From positions 39,909,053 through 39,973,052 of the forward strand of contig CM060732.1 in assembly GCA_030704615.1 (NCBI GenBank): a stretch of DNA of 64,000 bases, given 5' to 3'. The translations under genes were made by a program, and so were the position numbers. Below, piece by piece: positions 32,641-44,000 of the stretch. The first letter of the stretch is position 1. Each line of letters opens with the position of its first letter. The stretch is from Takakia lepidozioides (lineage: Eukaryota; Streptophyta; Takakiopsida; Takakiales; Takakiaceae). Below the pieces are notes generated by a model. That model did no database searches. It was not told the origin of the DNA and saw nothing but the letters and a program-made list of their open reading frames with translations.

Positions 32641-34160
32641 AGTGAAGGCAGGTTCACAGAGCAAAAATCCGCCTGTCCCATCTAGCCATAGTGGTGGGCC
32701 CTCCGCACGTGTGGAGGGGGACGGACGGGACTTGCGATAGTACACACATGACGCAACATATAAGTTTAGCAAGAGAAGCTCTCATAAAGAGCCCTCCGGC
32801 TAAACCCTACACACATGTGTTAGCCATGATAGCCAGGGAGAAGGAATGACGGACAGCGGGAAGTACCTACAGTGGCCAGGCCGTCAGTCCCTTCCTCGCC
32901 GTCACGTTCCTCAAGGGTGGACCCCAGCCCGCCACACCCACCACACCCATCCGGACGGATTTTTGCCGTGTGAAGTTGCCTTGAGAAGTTGTTCATGGTT
33001 TCTCCTGTGCTACCACCTAATCTTTATAAATAAGAATTTATAAATGAACTAAAATATCTTGGTACTGACTAGTAAAAGTGATGTTGTTAGCAACTTTGGA
33101 GGTCTTGTGATAAAATTGCCCTCTTTTTTGAAAGAACATGAGCAACTAGTCAACTAGTCCTTACAGGTTTAGAGCTTCGGTGTGACTTTCTACTGTTTTA
33201 GAGGAGTATTATCTGGCGCAATTTGGGTGCCAAGTGCCAATGCCATTCAGTATGAAGAATCAGCAGCCCAGGGCAGCCCCTGGCCAATTCTGCATACCAA
33301 ATCCACAGTGGTCATGAGGGAAGCACAGAGAATGCTGGGAACATCGGCCCCAAGGGCTCATAATTGACTTCACATCTTCATTCTTGTCAAGGATTGAGGA
33401 AAAAGTAAAGACCCATTCATTGTGGAGATAGGCTGGACAGTGACGTGTATTTCAAAGATCTTAGGGGGCGGGAATAAATCAGATATGCCTTCCATAGCTC
33501 CTTTGGATTACCCGGAATTCCAATGTTGCACTGTCGATAGCACTTTGAGCAACCCAGCTGCTGCACAATGATCATTGTCTCTCTGTCCCTAAAATCAACA
33601 CCACTTCCATCTGCATAAATGCAGCTGGTACCCCATCTTACTGTAAGACAGCTGAATCTAACTAGCAAACATGACAGGGTGTCTACCTTAAACTCTGATA
33701 TTATGCATTACAAAGATACTCGAAGAGAGAACCAGACTCCACTGCTTCTTTCTAACAAAGGAAGTTGATAGACAGCAAAACAAGACTCTCATACCTCTGC
33801 AGCCTAACAGTAGCTACATAAATTCAACTCAGTTGTTGGAGGCTGTCTTTCCACTTTAACTTCTGCTTCTGCTGACGGCACCCTTATACCAGCTTCCATG
33901 CCTCTTAAGCATATATCAAAAGATGCAATGTTGTAAGTGTTCATTCATGCCCAATCCAGTTCGCCTCTACATTTTCATATTCGTGTCATGAGTTCTAGAG
34001 TTGATGTTTTTGGACCAACAAGACCTGCAGGGCAAACTGTGATCGATGGTGATAAGCAACTCCAATAAAGGATAGGGTGGGTGCATGGGCCTAATCTAGT
34101 AAGGCATCAAGACCCTGTCCCTAGTTAGCAATCAGATTGATCCATGAATGTTACATGAGA
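32641..34160. other. intergenic, downstream of RPB5
   Basis: A GC-rich patch with GGGCCC and a hairpin CCTCCGCACGTGTGGAGG lies at 32700-32717. The minus frame 33417-33668 is probably fortuitous. No gene was recognised. Confidence 0.45.
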
Positions 34161-36320
34161 TCACACCACCAACCGATACGTAACATATCTGCCGGCAGTC
34201 TCACTAGGCCGAATTATTTTTACCACTTGGCCACGCTTAAGCCCATAGTACCGGGATACAGGGTCATTCTCCTGCATTCGCGGAAGCTGCAAAATGTAAC
34301 GCACAACATGATGCTCAGAGGGAAGGAGAGAGATAGACCATGCCTGCTTCAGCCTTGTGGTCATTAACCTTCTTCCACCACAGTTGCAGCAGAAAGAAGG
34401 GTAGTGACAAGATATACTCAATAGCTCAAGTACGAGGGTATTTGTCAAGTTCTAATACCACCAAGCAGATTCACAAATTTCAGCAACTTGTCAAATGTAG
34501 AAGTGCAACACCAAACCAGATGCCCTTTGATGGGTGTGGCCAAAATGATCATGTTGACCAATCCCCCTGTAGGATGCATCCCACCCCTCCAACCAAAGAC
34601 AGGTGCAGTGACTTTCAAGCATCCTAAAGAGAGTGAAACAAAGCAGACAGGTGAGAAGACCTGGGTCTCTTTTACGGTGTAGCGCTCCAACAGAGTCTTC
34701 TTCTCTTCGATAGTAAGAACCTGGTGCTCCGGCACAAGCACATGGTCCTTAATATTCACCAGCAATTCTGCCTCCTGCAAAATGTGATTCCACAGAATGT
34801 CGTTCTTTTCAAAAATTGTGCCCCATTGTAAGTTTGTTCATTTCACCCTTCCTTCACCATATAGGTATTAGATACGTATGGGTTTCCTCACAACCCTCTT
34901 ATAGTAGGAGAGCTTTAGGAGGTGCCTAGAGCTTTATACGGATGATGCAGAGCTCGCAATGTAGGCAGTCTACGTGAAGCTCTGAGGTGTGGGTAACCTT
35001 GGTACCCAGGATTGGGTGGTCACATTCAGGGTATAGGTACAAGGGGATAGAGTATGAATGGAGAATGAGTTGGTATCCAGTCCATCTAGAAACTCTATTC
35101 CAGCAGTACAGTTGATTAATTCCCTGCCAAATTTGACAACAGTGACTATTGGATGGGACAATCAAAACACAAAACTGCCAACCAGGTGTTGAAGTAGACG
35201 CAACAAACACAATGCTGTAAGTGCCACACTACAATTCCAATTAACTACCTGTGACCTAAAGAGTGAAAAAATCACCTGAAAGACCTCTAGATGGTACTTG
35301 CTGGACATTTCGCTCACGCATTGCTTAGCAAAGGGAGTGAGATTCTGCTGCACAACAAGGATTGCCCTGTGGACATTCTCCGCCTTCATGCGCTCTGCAT
35401 ATGTCTTGATCGTCTTGACCCCTACCTTGGCTTCTTCTGGAAAGAACACGAATATCTGGCACACATCACAGTCTTAGCACATTTGAAAATAAATTAGGGT
35501 TTATCCAGTTACAGAATGAGGACGAGATGCTGATTCTCAACCAAACGCATTTACTATACCAAAACATCTATCTTCGCCCTTTCCAAGGCTCTTTTGTGCC
35601 TTGTTAGCTGCTGAAAGAACAGGAGAACGTCTAGCTTTGAAAACCCACCAACCTCCATGGAACGGTAGCTGCTTAGAATGCTTTTTCAAAGAGAGAAAAC
35701 ACCTAGTTGCGATGTACTTGAAATTAAGCTACACGATGCCTGATCGCCATAGCGAGTGCGTCTAGGCAAAGAGAGCACATAGAAGTAACGAGCATAAATC
35801 TTCAGTCAGATGGAACCCTATAAGAAAGTATCTGAAGATAATTCGCCACGGCACTACTCCGGTGGGGTTAACATGGGTGCCCACTTGGTATCACACAGCT
35901 GCCGAAACAACGGGTGTTATCCTGCAATTCACCAGTATAATTACGATTTCTTTCCTTCTCTCTTTCCACTGCATTCAAGCTCAAACTCTGATCTTGACCC
36001 CTCTGGCAAAACAGGCAGCTGCATATTTGGTATCTTTCAACCCTATCCCTCATAATCGTTATAAGACATTGCTGAAGAGAACGAAGACGCAAAGAGGGAG
36101 GCGCATGACGCACATGTTCCGCATTGTTGGACCGCCTAGGCTTCTGAAGGACAAGATCCTCACGCTTAGGCTCATCGCCATACTTCTCTCGGAACTCCTC
36201 CTTGGTGAAGGCCAGCTCGAAGTCAGCCACCACATAATCGCGGTCCCGCAGCATCTCCATCACCGTCCTGCGAATGCGGTACAGCCGCGTGCTCTGTTCG
36301 TCCAGCTGCTGGCTTGTCAT
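34161..36320 (-). CDS. NRPB5: RNA polymerase subunit RPB5 (NRPB5-type)
   Basis: RPB5 is shared by nuclear RNA polymerases I, II and III (plus IV in some plants) and forms the lower jaw that grips downstream DNA. Four exons on the minus strand join in phase: 36320-36114, 35455-35276, 34774-34661 and 34286-34161, giving 208 aa, the usual length. Exon 1 holds the N-terminal jaw domain ([30 protein letters not shown]). Exon 2 has [13 protein letters not shown] and [16 protein letters not shown]. Exon 3 has [17 protein letters not shown] and [11 protein letters not shown]. Exon 4 has [19 protein letters not shown] and ends with [10 protein letters not shown]. The start chosen, [15 protein letters not shown], is the only ATG ahead of the conserved block. 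The product is of the canonical II/IV/Va type. The next gene is divergent, 1.06 kb away. Confidence 0.96.
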
Positions 36321-37379
36321 CTTCCCCTCCTCCCACCACCCTCTCTCTCTTCCAATTCCGCAACCTTTCGTTCTACTCCACTACTCTTCCAATCGGCAGA
36401 CAAAAGAGAAGGGACCCTACACTTTGTGGGTTCCTCTCTCTCTTCCCCGATTTGCACGAAAAGTCCAACCCTCTTGCGCTAAAGTTCGAAGCTGCGAGCA
36501 GGGTACGATAAACCTAAGGACCACCCCCTGTGAACGACTTGGGCTGCGCAGTGCTAAAAACTACACACTATCAAACACACAAACAAACAAAAGTGCAAAC
36601 AATGCTTCGACAACCGAGTCTGTGACGGCAGCCTGGACCCACTCTAACTCATCATATTTTCTGGTCATAAGAGTACATGGGCTTTTGTGGGTTTTCTTTT
36701 CTTTTCATTCGAGCTCCGAGAAAATTGGCAGTTGGCCAATGCAAATGGGGCAGACGTTGTCTTTCTAACTTGCACTCCAAGTGCAATTCGGTTGCAGTTC
36801 TTCCACGGAGACATTGTAAGAGACGGCTTGTTTTTAGGAGGTGGGTGTTTTTGGCACCACATGTATTTATGTGGTAAAGATGGCAGGTTCCCTGCTTTGT
36901 GCTGCATCCACTGAAGGATGCTGGCGCGCATGCAGCCATTTCGTGTGCAAAGTGTCTTCATTGGATCTTGAAAACTGTAGCAAAACTGTAGAGATGCAAA
37001 GATCATCGTACAAAAGGCCTTAGAAAAGTACCATCTGTCGCCACGCATCCCGGCACAGCTCTCTAGATTACTTGCAGTGGGTCTTTTGGGTCATCTCATT
37101 TATGCACAAATGGGCCGTGCTACGGCTTGAGGGGTTTCAGATCAAAGTCGGCCCACGGAATTTGTGCGTGAGAGAATGATGTCCTGCGCTGGTCTCGAGG
37201 AATATGTCGCCAGTCTATTCTCGCATAGCTGTATGCCAGTTCTCTCTTCTTTCCCTTGCTTTGCGGTGCAAATGCAGGAGAAAATCATGTGAGGGGACTA
37301 GAGATGCCGGGCGGCTGATTATTCCATGAGATGTAGCACGGAGAGATTTGGTGTGGTCTATGCAGGACTTTGAAATAAG
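36321..37379. promoter_or_regulatory. shared upstream region between RPB5 and divergent HARE-HTH gene
   Basis: 1,059 bp lie between the start codons of two divergent genes, so both promoters and 5' leaders should be here. A C/T-rich tract (36318-36450) directly before the RPB5 start fits a plant 5' leader. Frames of up to 164 codons in this stretch look spurious. No TATA box was pinned down. Confidence 0.5.
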
Positions 37380-40160
37380 ATGTTGCTTATCGATGATATG
37401 AGGCGTCGGGAGAGACTGATAACAGCTGGACCAATTGGTCTTGCACCAGTATTGACCGACGAGGAGGTGGCTGCGACCGTGGAGAAAGTGGAAGAACTTC
37501 ACGTATCTGAGACAGTTGAATCGAGGCAACGACCACGCTACACATGGTTGGACAAGCTTATATTCCAGAAAGGTCTTTCTCAAGAATGCACCCTGGTGAA
37601 TGGTGGTGCAGTTGGAAAATCTTCCGAGTTGAAGCTTAATTTGCATGGAATGGAAAGCCAAAGCCAACACGAGTTTGGACACCATAATTCCAATCCGATT
37701 GTTGGAGGAAACGTCGGTCCTCTCCTTCCGACATGCCAGGGAGGAATTGGTACAGACGGGCATAAAATACTGGAGTCTGGGGTGATACTGAGCTCGTTCA
37801 CAAGTATTTCTCGACTTCCAAGTGCAGAGTCTTGCACTAATTCGTCCCTTTATCACGCCACGCTTACGGACACGGACATTCCTCACCTGTGTCATAGAAA
37901 CTTGGAGAAAGGAAGTGGCTATACGAATGGGCAGATTACTTCAAAGGTGGCACCAGGGTCAAAGACGATGACCGGGGGCTTCATATTGGATCTTTTCGGT
38001 ATGGAGGACAGACAGTTGGTGCTCTTCGGTTCAAGGCAGAAAGTAGGGAGGAAGGGACAAAAGCCATGCTTCTTGAAAGGAGCTGCTGCGCAGCGATTGG
38101 CAGAGGAGACGAAGTACTCTTGGTATAATGGCCACTCAGATAGATCAGATCCAGAGAAAGAGCGCCACCCCCCTGGCAAAGATTCTGCATGTCCAATTGT
38201 GTTGACTGATGAGGATAAGACTTTGGATCCAGACCCTCTACCGCAGAATAGGAAGAATCTTCTTGGCGTGCAGTCAGCTGGGAGACGGCGAAGAAAGTTG
38301 GAACGTGGGGCGTGTGTAAGCATTTCTCCTCAGAAAGGAAGGGGTACATTCGAGCGGTTGCCCAAAAAAATTAAAGGAACAAGGAAGAGGCAGAATCCTG
38401 ATACTTCTCATTTACAAGTGGGTCCTCCATGCCCCAACATTATAGCATCATCTGAAGTTGCATCGTCTATTTTGATCTCCAGTTACACAACCAAGTTGTG
38501 TCCAGAAAAATCTCATGAAAGACTTTGTAAAGTACTAAGGATCAGAGCTGCATTGCAGAGAGCGACTTAAAATTGTTTTGTCTGCGGTAGGTTGCAGGGC
38601 AGGCAAGAAAGAAACACAAAGTTACAGATTCGGGTACTTCTTCACATCCAAGTTTCCACCAAAGGTATGTCCATTTATCTGTAGATGTCTTCTGTTGAGT
38701 GTATATCTTAGCTCCTCATGACTTGGGACAAGTGAGTCCACCACATGGGCAAAAACTGAGGTGCTGAAACTTGAGCTAGGACATGAAGCATGCACTGTAA
38801 TGTACATTCCAGTTGAGGAGTGTCCATAGAGTAGGTAGGCTCGACCTTGCACCATGATGCCTGCTACTCATGTATTTCCTCATTGATTCTTGCAGCTCTT
38901 GTGCTGTAAAGGGATTCAACATTGAGAGAAATGGTATGTTCTTTTACCTTCCAAGAGGCATTAGACTCACGCCTCTTGATTCTCTTGTTCACAAGGTTCT
39001 CTTTGGCTTGTATACTACATGCATGTAAGGATGATGGCTTTGTGGTTTGGGGTTTGAGAGGAAATCTTCTGGCCCATTCAGGGTTTTGCTAATCCTCCTT
39101 TATTACCTAAGCTCTTCTGTATGTCGGAGGTGTGGATGCAGAAGGAATCCATCTCTTGAGCTGTAGTACAAATTTAAAAACATTACAGCACAGGTTCTTC
39201 AGATCCTTTAAGTGCTGCAGAGAGATGTTCCAAAGCTGATAGCATCACTATTTGTGCGTTGAAGACATGTATAGCTTGATCAAGACATGGTTAACCAACT
39301 GATAAACTCAAGTGGTAAGAGGCTCTTGTGTGCACCAAATGAGTTACTTAACTTTAAAATTGCACAATTGTCAAGCAGGTGGGGTGCCAGAGCCAGGACT
39401 AGGCAAGGGTCCATCCACCCAAAAGACACTGGTTTCAGAACTAGCTTCTGATCATCCAGGGAGAAAGCCTCAAGACAGTTTGGTTAATATCACATATCAT
39501 GTGTTTCTGCAAGCTGGAAAAGGTGGTCTCACAGCCAGGCAGGCTGCATCTCATATTGAAAGTCGGGGGTTGACAGGTCTATTCCAAGGTTTGTCCAAAC
39601 CCCGCATTAAAATTGGGAAAATCATTCGAAATAATCCCTACTATTTGAATATGGGGGATGGCAAATACATCCTGTGTGAGGCAATAGTTGGAGTGACTCA
39701 GCCAGTGGGCAATCCACAGCCCCATCTCCAAGAAGAGGAAACTGCAGCTACCAAAACTAAAGAACAGGAAAAACCATCATTGACACCATTGGAGGCCAGA
39801 AAAGAAGCTGCTGCCGTTGCACGAAGAATTGGGACAGCTAGATACTGGGCAAGAGTGCGTGCAAACAGCACCAAAAAGGAGCAGCACAAGAAGCTGGGTG
39901 CAGGCCTGCACAAGGAGGCAGATGCAAACCCTATGGATGTTCGGGGACTGCTGAGAGACAATCACATAGATGGACATCCTCAATCACAGGTGGAGTTGCA
40001 GAAGAATGTGGAAGGTCGGGTTGGAGTAACCTCTAAACCCCGACTGAAAGGCATGGTTAGAGAATCATGTGAGTGGACAGATGGGAAGAACTGGCAGTGC
40101 CCCTTGCTGGCCCCCTTAGGTTCTATCTTCTGTATACAACATCAACAAAGGATGAAGTAA
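37380..40160 (+). CDS. HARE-HTH-like winged helix + WRC-type motif nuclear protein
   Basis: The first exon opens at the ATG at 37380 with a charged stretch (MRRRERLITAGPIG, VLTDEEVAATVEKVEEL), then low-complexity polar text with basic patches (GRRRRKLERG, KKIKGTRKRQ) that look like nuclear-localisation signals, running to about 38530. A small exon probably lies at 38598-38664. The last exon (39379-40160) holds a domain with the HARE-HTH pattern (SLVNITYHVFLQAGKGGLTA to NPYYLNMGDGKYILC, 39477-39680), an alanine/lysine-rich helix, and CEWTDGKNWQ..C..C..H at the C terminus with spacing C-x9-C-x10-C-x2-H, exactly that of the WRC motif of growth-regulating factors. I do not know a named protein with this pair. 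Chromatin or transcription work is likely but inferred. The phases of the middle exon are unresolved. Confidence 0.7.
40068..40157 (+). other. WRC-type CCCH motif at C terminus
   Basis: This is the coding segment for the last 30 residues of the preceding gene. The TDGKxWxC core matches WRC domains (RTDGKKWRC in growth-regulating factors), and the Cys/His spacing is identical. The protein ends five residues after the His. Confidence 0.75.
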
Positions 40161-43100
40161 CACTGGAAAATTCAAAGAGCTTTACATCACCGGTGGTGTA
40201 AATGTAGGAAATATGAGGAGACCATGGAAGCAGTTGGGAGTGGGGGCTGCGGTAGCTTGGTTGTTAGCGGAGGGAATGCCGAATACCAATGCTGGCAGGA
40301 TGGGAGACACCACCGTAGTTTTGCAGCTTCCGAAACCCACTTGAGAGTTCAGATCATGCTAAAGTGAGGGGTTGGTAGTTTGATACGGCACTCTTAGGAC
40401 CGGGAATTGTGCAGGGGTTTTCTGTAGCCCTTCATAACAAACTATGCAGCAAATCCAAGTTCGCTGGGTGGTTTGGACAAATGACATCATCTGTAGATCA
40501 AGATAAACAAAGTTGGGCATATTGCTCGCATGGAAATTTTCATTCAACCCTGCTGTTTTAATGCCTTGCATTAATGCCTCTTACCTTCAACTATAGGAAT
40601 ACATTCCAGAGTATCAGGAAGTTGGCTAGAGTTGACATGATCTCTACCAGTGCTTACATCACACCCCTTCACCCTTGTTGTCCAATTTTTGTTCAAGTTG
40701 GTGTGTAGTCTCTGCAGTACTACACAGCCAGTTTGTGTACTACAGGTAATGCATGGTCCCTCAATGCTCAGTCTTTCTGTTATTTTACATGTCACTATGC
40801 TTAAATGGCAGCTCTGTCCACAAGACTGAAGTTTTATATGGGATATCCACAATATGAGGACATGCAATGTGGCACTGGTTGGAGAGTTGCAGCCAGGTGT
40901 TTGACCTCAAGTCGAACCACCGGAAGGTTAATTTTACTCTAAAGCTGTTCACAGGCTTGTCTGAAACGTTATGGTCTTGGTGGTCACTAGTTGATGAAAA
41001 AATGCTTGAGTTGCTGCAACCATCGTCCTCTTTTTACCCTGGAACTTTTGCTAAGTCATGGCTGGTTCCTTGAACAATAGGAATCAAACTGAAGACGAGG
41101 CTCCTGTGTTTCTCTCTTACTGCAGGAGAGAGGTGTGGAGAAGGCATCAGACGATCAGGAAGTTAACTGAGTTGACAGGGAATGAAAGTCCACCATGGTC
41201 CATCATATATGCAGATAACTACACGTGACTAGTTCGAAACATGTGCATGATCCGTAAGCTACGGAACCTTCAATCTGATGATCTCTATGCAATGTGAAAG
41301 TAAATTTTCATTTTGCAGATTTGTAGCACATGGTGATTCGAAAATGACAAGCTTTTAGACACGGATATATACTGAAGTTGATGGTATGAGCTGGATAATG
41401 AAGTGGCACAGTAGTTTCATTGACAGCCATGTGCATGTGCACAAATCCTCACTACACGAAACGATCCTGCATTGCTTTAAGACCGGCAACAATTTGTGGA
41501 CTCTCCCGGCCGTCTAAATATCTGGAGATTGATGTTCATTGATCTGTGCACTGACAGCATCGATCTTAGTTTCTTTGCTTGGACGGAAATCAGCAATTTG
41601 TCGTCACCGCTTCAAGAGTTCAGACTTCAGACTCGCCAAAGCTCGACTTGCAGGACAGTCACGCATCATTAGAGATTAAAACCGCAAATGCAGGAGGATT
41701 TACTAGCAAGAAAACCAAGTTACATCAGGACGGGCAGCCACCATCGGTAGTTATTAGTACTTCATCTCAAGCCTCCATCGTCACCACTTTAATTCTGCTT
41801 TAATTCTTACTCTCATTCTGCAACATCACCCTACCTGCATGCTTGGCAGAGGAGTCAAATGCATTATCAAGACTCACATTCGCGTGCATTAGGTGGTACT
41901 AACGATACGCACAGTTGCATGAGAATACTCAGCCCAGTTTCTCCCACTTTAGATTGAAGAACCCACGTGTAGATAAAATTGAGATTGACTCTGGCTCCCC
42001 GATACATATTATCTACCTTCCAGGCCAGACTGTCTGCAGATCGAAGGTGATGGAGAGATGGGTCGGGGATGGGCTCTGTAGTCAGCTGAGGTGGGCACTG
42101 GTATCGAGGGATGCGTGATGGGCTCATAGCTAAAGTCTCCATCATCTCTGACACCATGTCTAGTGACCGTTGATGTCTAGATATTGGACCGCAAGATCAG
42201 CCCACATGTCTGCTATGACGTGGACATGTCTAGCATGATGGAGGGTATGACCCTGCCAGAACGATGCAACAACGGAGGGGAGAAGCATCTTTCGTCGTTT
42301 GCTGTGTTGCAATTTGTGAGGGAAGGATACGAGAGAGATGGGAATCGAGAAGGAGTTGCTTCGTGCAGGGAATGGTGCCAAGCCCGCTCGTGGGCAGACG
42401 GTGACCGTGCAGTGTACTGGATATGGTAAGTGTACGATCTCTTTCATTCCCTCTTTGCGAGACTCGTGATTTTCAGGCATGGATGGAATTGAGAAGTGCG
42501 TTTGTGGGTTCCGGAAGGCATCGCACACATTGACCCTTATTACAGCAGTAGCGAGATATGGCTAGAGGAGCTCAATTAGTTGGGATACACTTTCGTGTCA
42601 ATTTTCATCTCCGTTGCCCTGCGGTTTTGAGCTTCCCGAGAAACGGAGTAAGGCTCTCCGCTCGTTTCAAGATTTTTGGCCCGCTAAGCGTGTTAGAGAT
42701 AAGAGGGTTTTAGACCAGCAAACAATTTGTGATCGAAGATCGCTAACAAAATGGCCTTGATAGATTGAAGAGGTTTCTTGCCCAAAGGCTATCTTGCTCG
42801 CCACTAGAAGCACTATGAAGATGGCCATTGCCCTCAACCGATCATGGCACAAACCGACCTTTGGGATAAGAAGGTGATATGATGATATGATCATTCAACT
42901 TTTTGTTAAGGCACTCATGAGACTTCACCATGGCCTTGACAAAAAAGAGAACGAGAAAGAAAGACACTCCCACGGCCCCCAATAGAGAGAGTGGGAGCTG
43001 GTTTATACTTACAAAGCGTGCTATACCCTTACTCTAGTTCTTGAATTGTAAGCTTTAGACCTGATAATGGGGAACACAGTATGGATGTCCTGGCTTCAGT

Positions 43101-44000
43101 GGTGTCAGTTGTGGGGGTCGGAGTTCCCTTGTTCCCTTGTCATTTCTAGGTTCAAACATGGTCCAGGTTTAATAAACCTTCCCTTGAAGAGGACTTAGAG
43201 AGCATATGTGGGAAGTGGGCATGTTAGTTATGCAGATTGGATATTGTTGTTTTGTGTCAACGTATGATGTTGACTTAGGGTTCTGCACATCATCCTTTTC
43301 CGTTTGTAGAGTGTTCCTTTAGCTCAGCAAGTCATAGCTTGGATTACTAAGGTCAAGATTAGTTTCAGTAGTAGAGAGTACAGGTTACTTGCACCACTCG
43401 GTGCTGACATGGTACTAGACGGTTCCCATTGTGTAGGAATGGCACTTTTTATGTGGTAACACAATTGATGAATGATGGAGGTCTATATGTGCTTCTTGGA
43501 ATGATGAAATTCTTGCAAGTCTGCTTTTCAAAGCTGCACCAGAGGTCATGAGTCTGTGCAGCAATGTATCAGGAGTCCTGCTGACTTACAGGACTGTGGG
43601 CCTTTGCAGGCAAAAATGGAGATCTTGCCCAGAAGTTCTGGAGGTAATTGTTGGGTCCTGGGATGCATGCATGTTTACATGGAATTTGGACATTAGAGAG
43701 AGGAAGAGAGAATGTGCTCATAAGACATTGTTTGCTGTAGCCTTGTGGCCATAGACCCCGCACCCGGTTTTGGGTGGAACAACAGGGAACAGAAACTACC
43801 TTTGTGAGGGGCTCGCTTCGGGAGTATGATGTACCTTGATAGAGATAATTAGTTTGGGTTTTCCAGATATCCCCTAGAAAGCCCTTCACACAAGTATCAT
43901 CAACTTGCTCTGTGTGAGCTGCCCAGCAATTAGACCCCAAGAGGGCCAGGACTTTAGGCCTCAAGAGAGAGAGTAAGTTTCCAATTTCTATGACTGTTAC
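40161..44000. other. long intergenic region, left part
   Basis: Only short frames with no recognised domain (for example 41579-41803 and 42160-42528). At 43700-43760 lies a copy of a dispersed repeat (GCTCATAAGACATTGTTTGC followed by TGTAGCCTTGTGG). Otherwise I see nothing. Confidence 0.4.

Noticed and set aside
35868-36113. Continuation of RPB5 exon 1 beyond [16 protein letters not shown]
   Set aside because: Sequence after 36114 is unlike RPB5, and a GT donor at 36113 joins in phase to the VFFPEE exon.
36274-36768. 164-codon ORF in the RPB5 upstream region
   Set aside because: It overlaps the first RPB5 exon on the other strand and reads as serine-rich shadow.
40240-40340. Possible 5S rRNA (AGGATGGGAGACACCACC resembles the 5S 3' part)
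   Set aside because: Only a dozen bases match; the rest of the 120-base gene, including the internal promoter, is absent.
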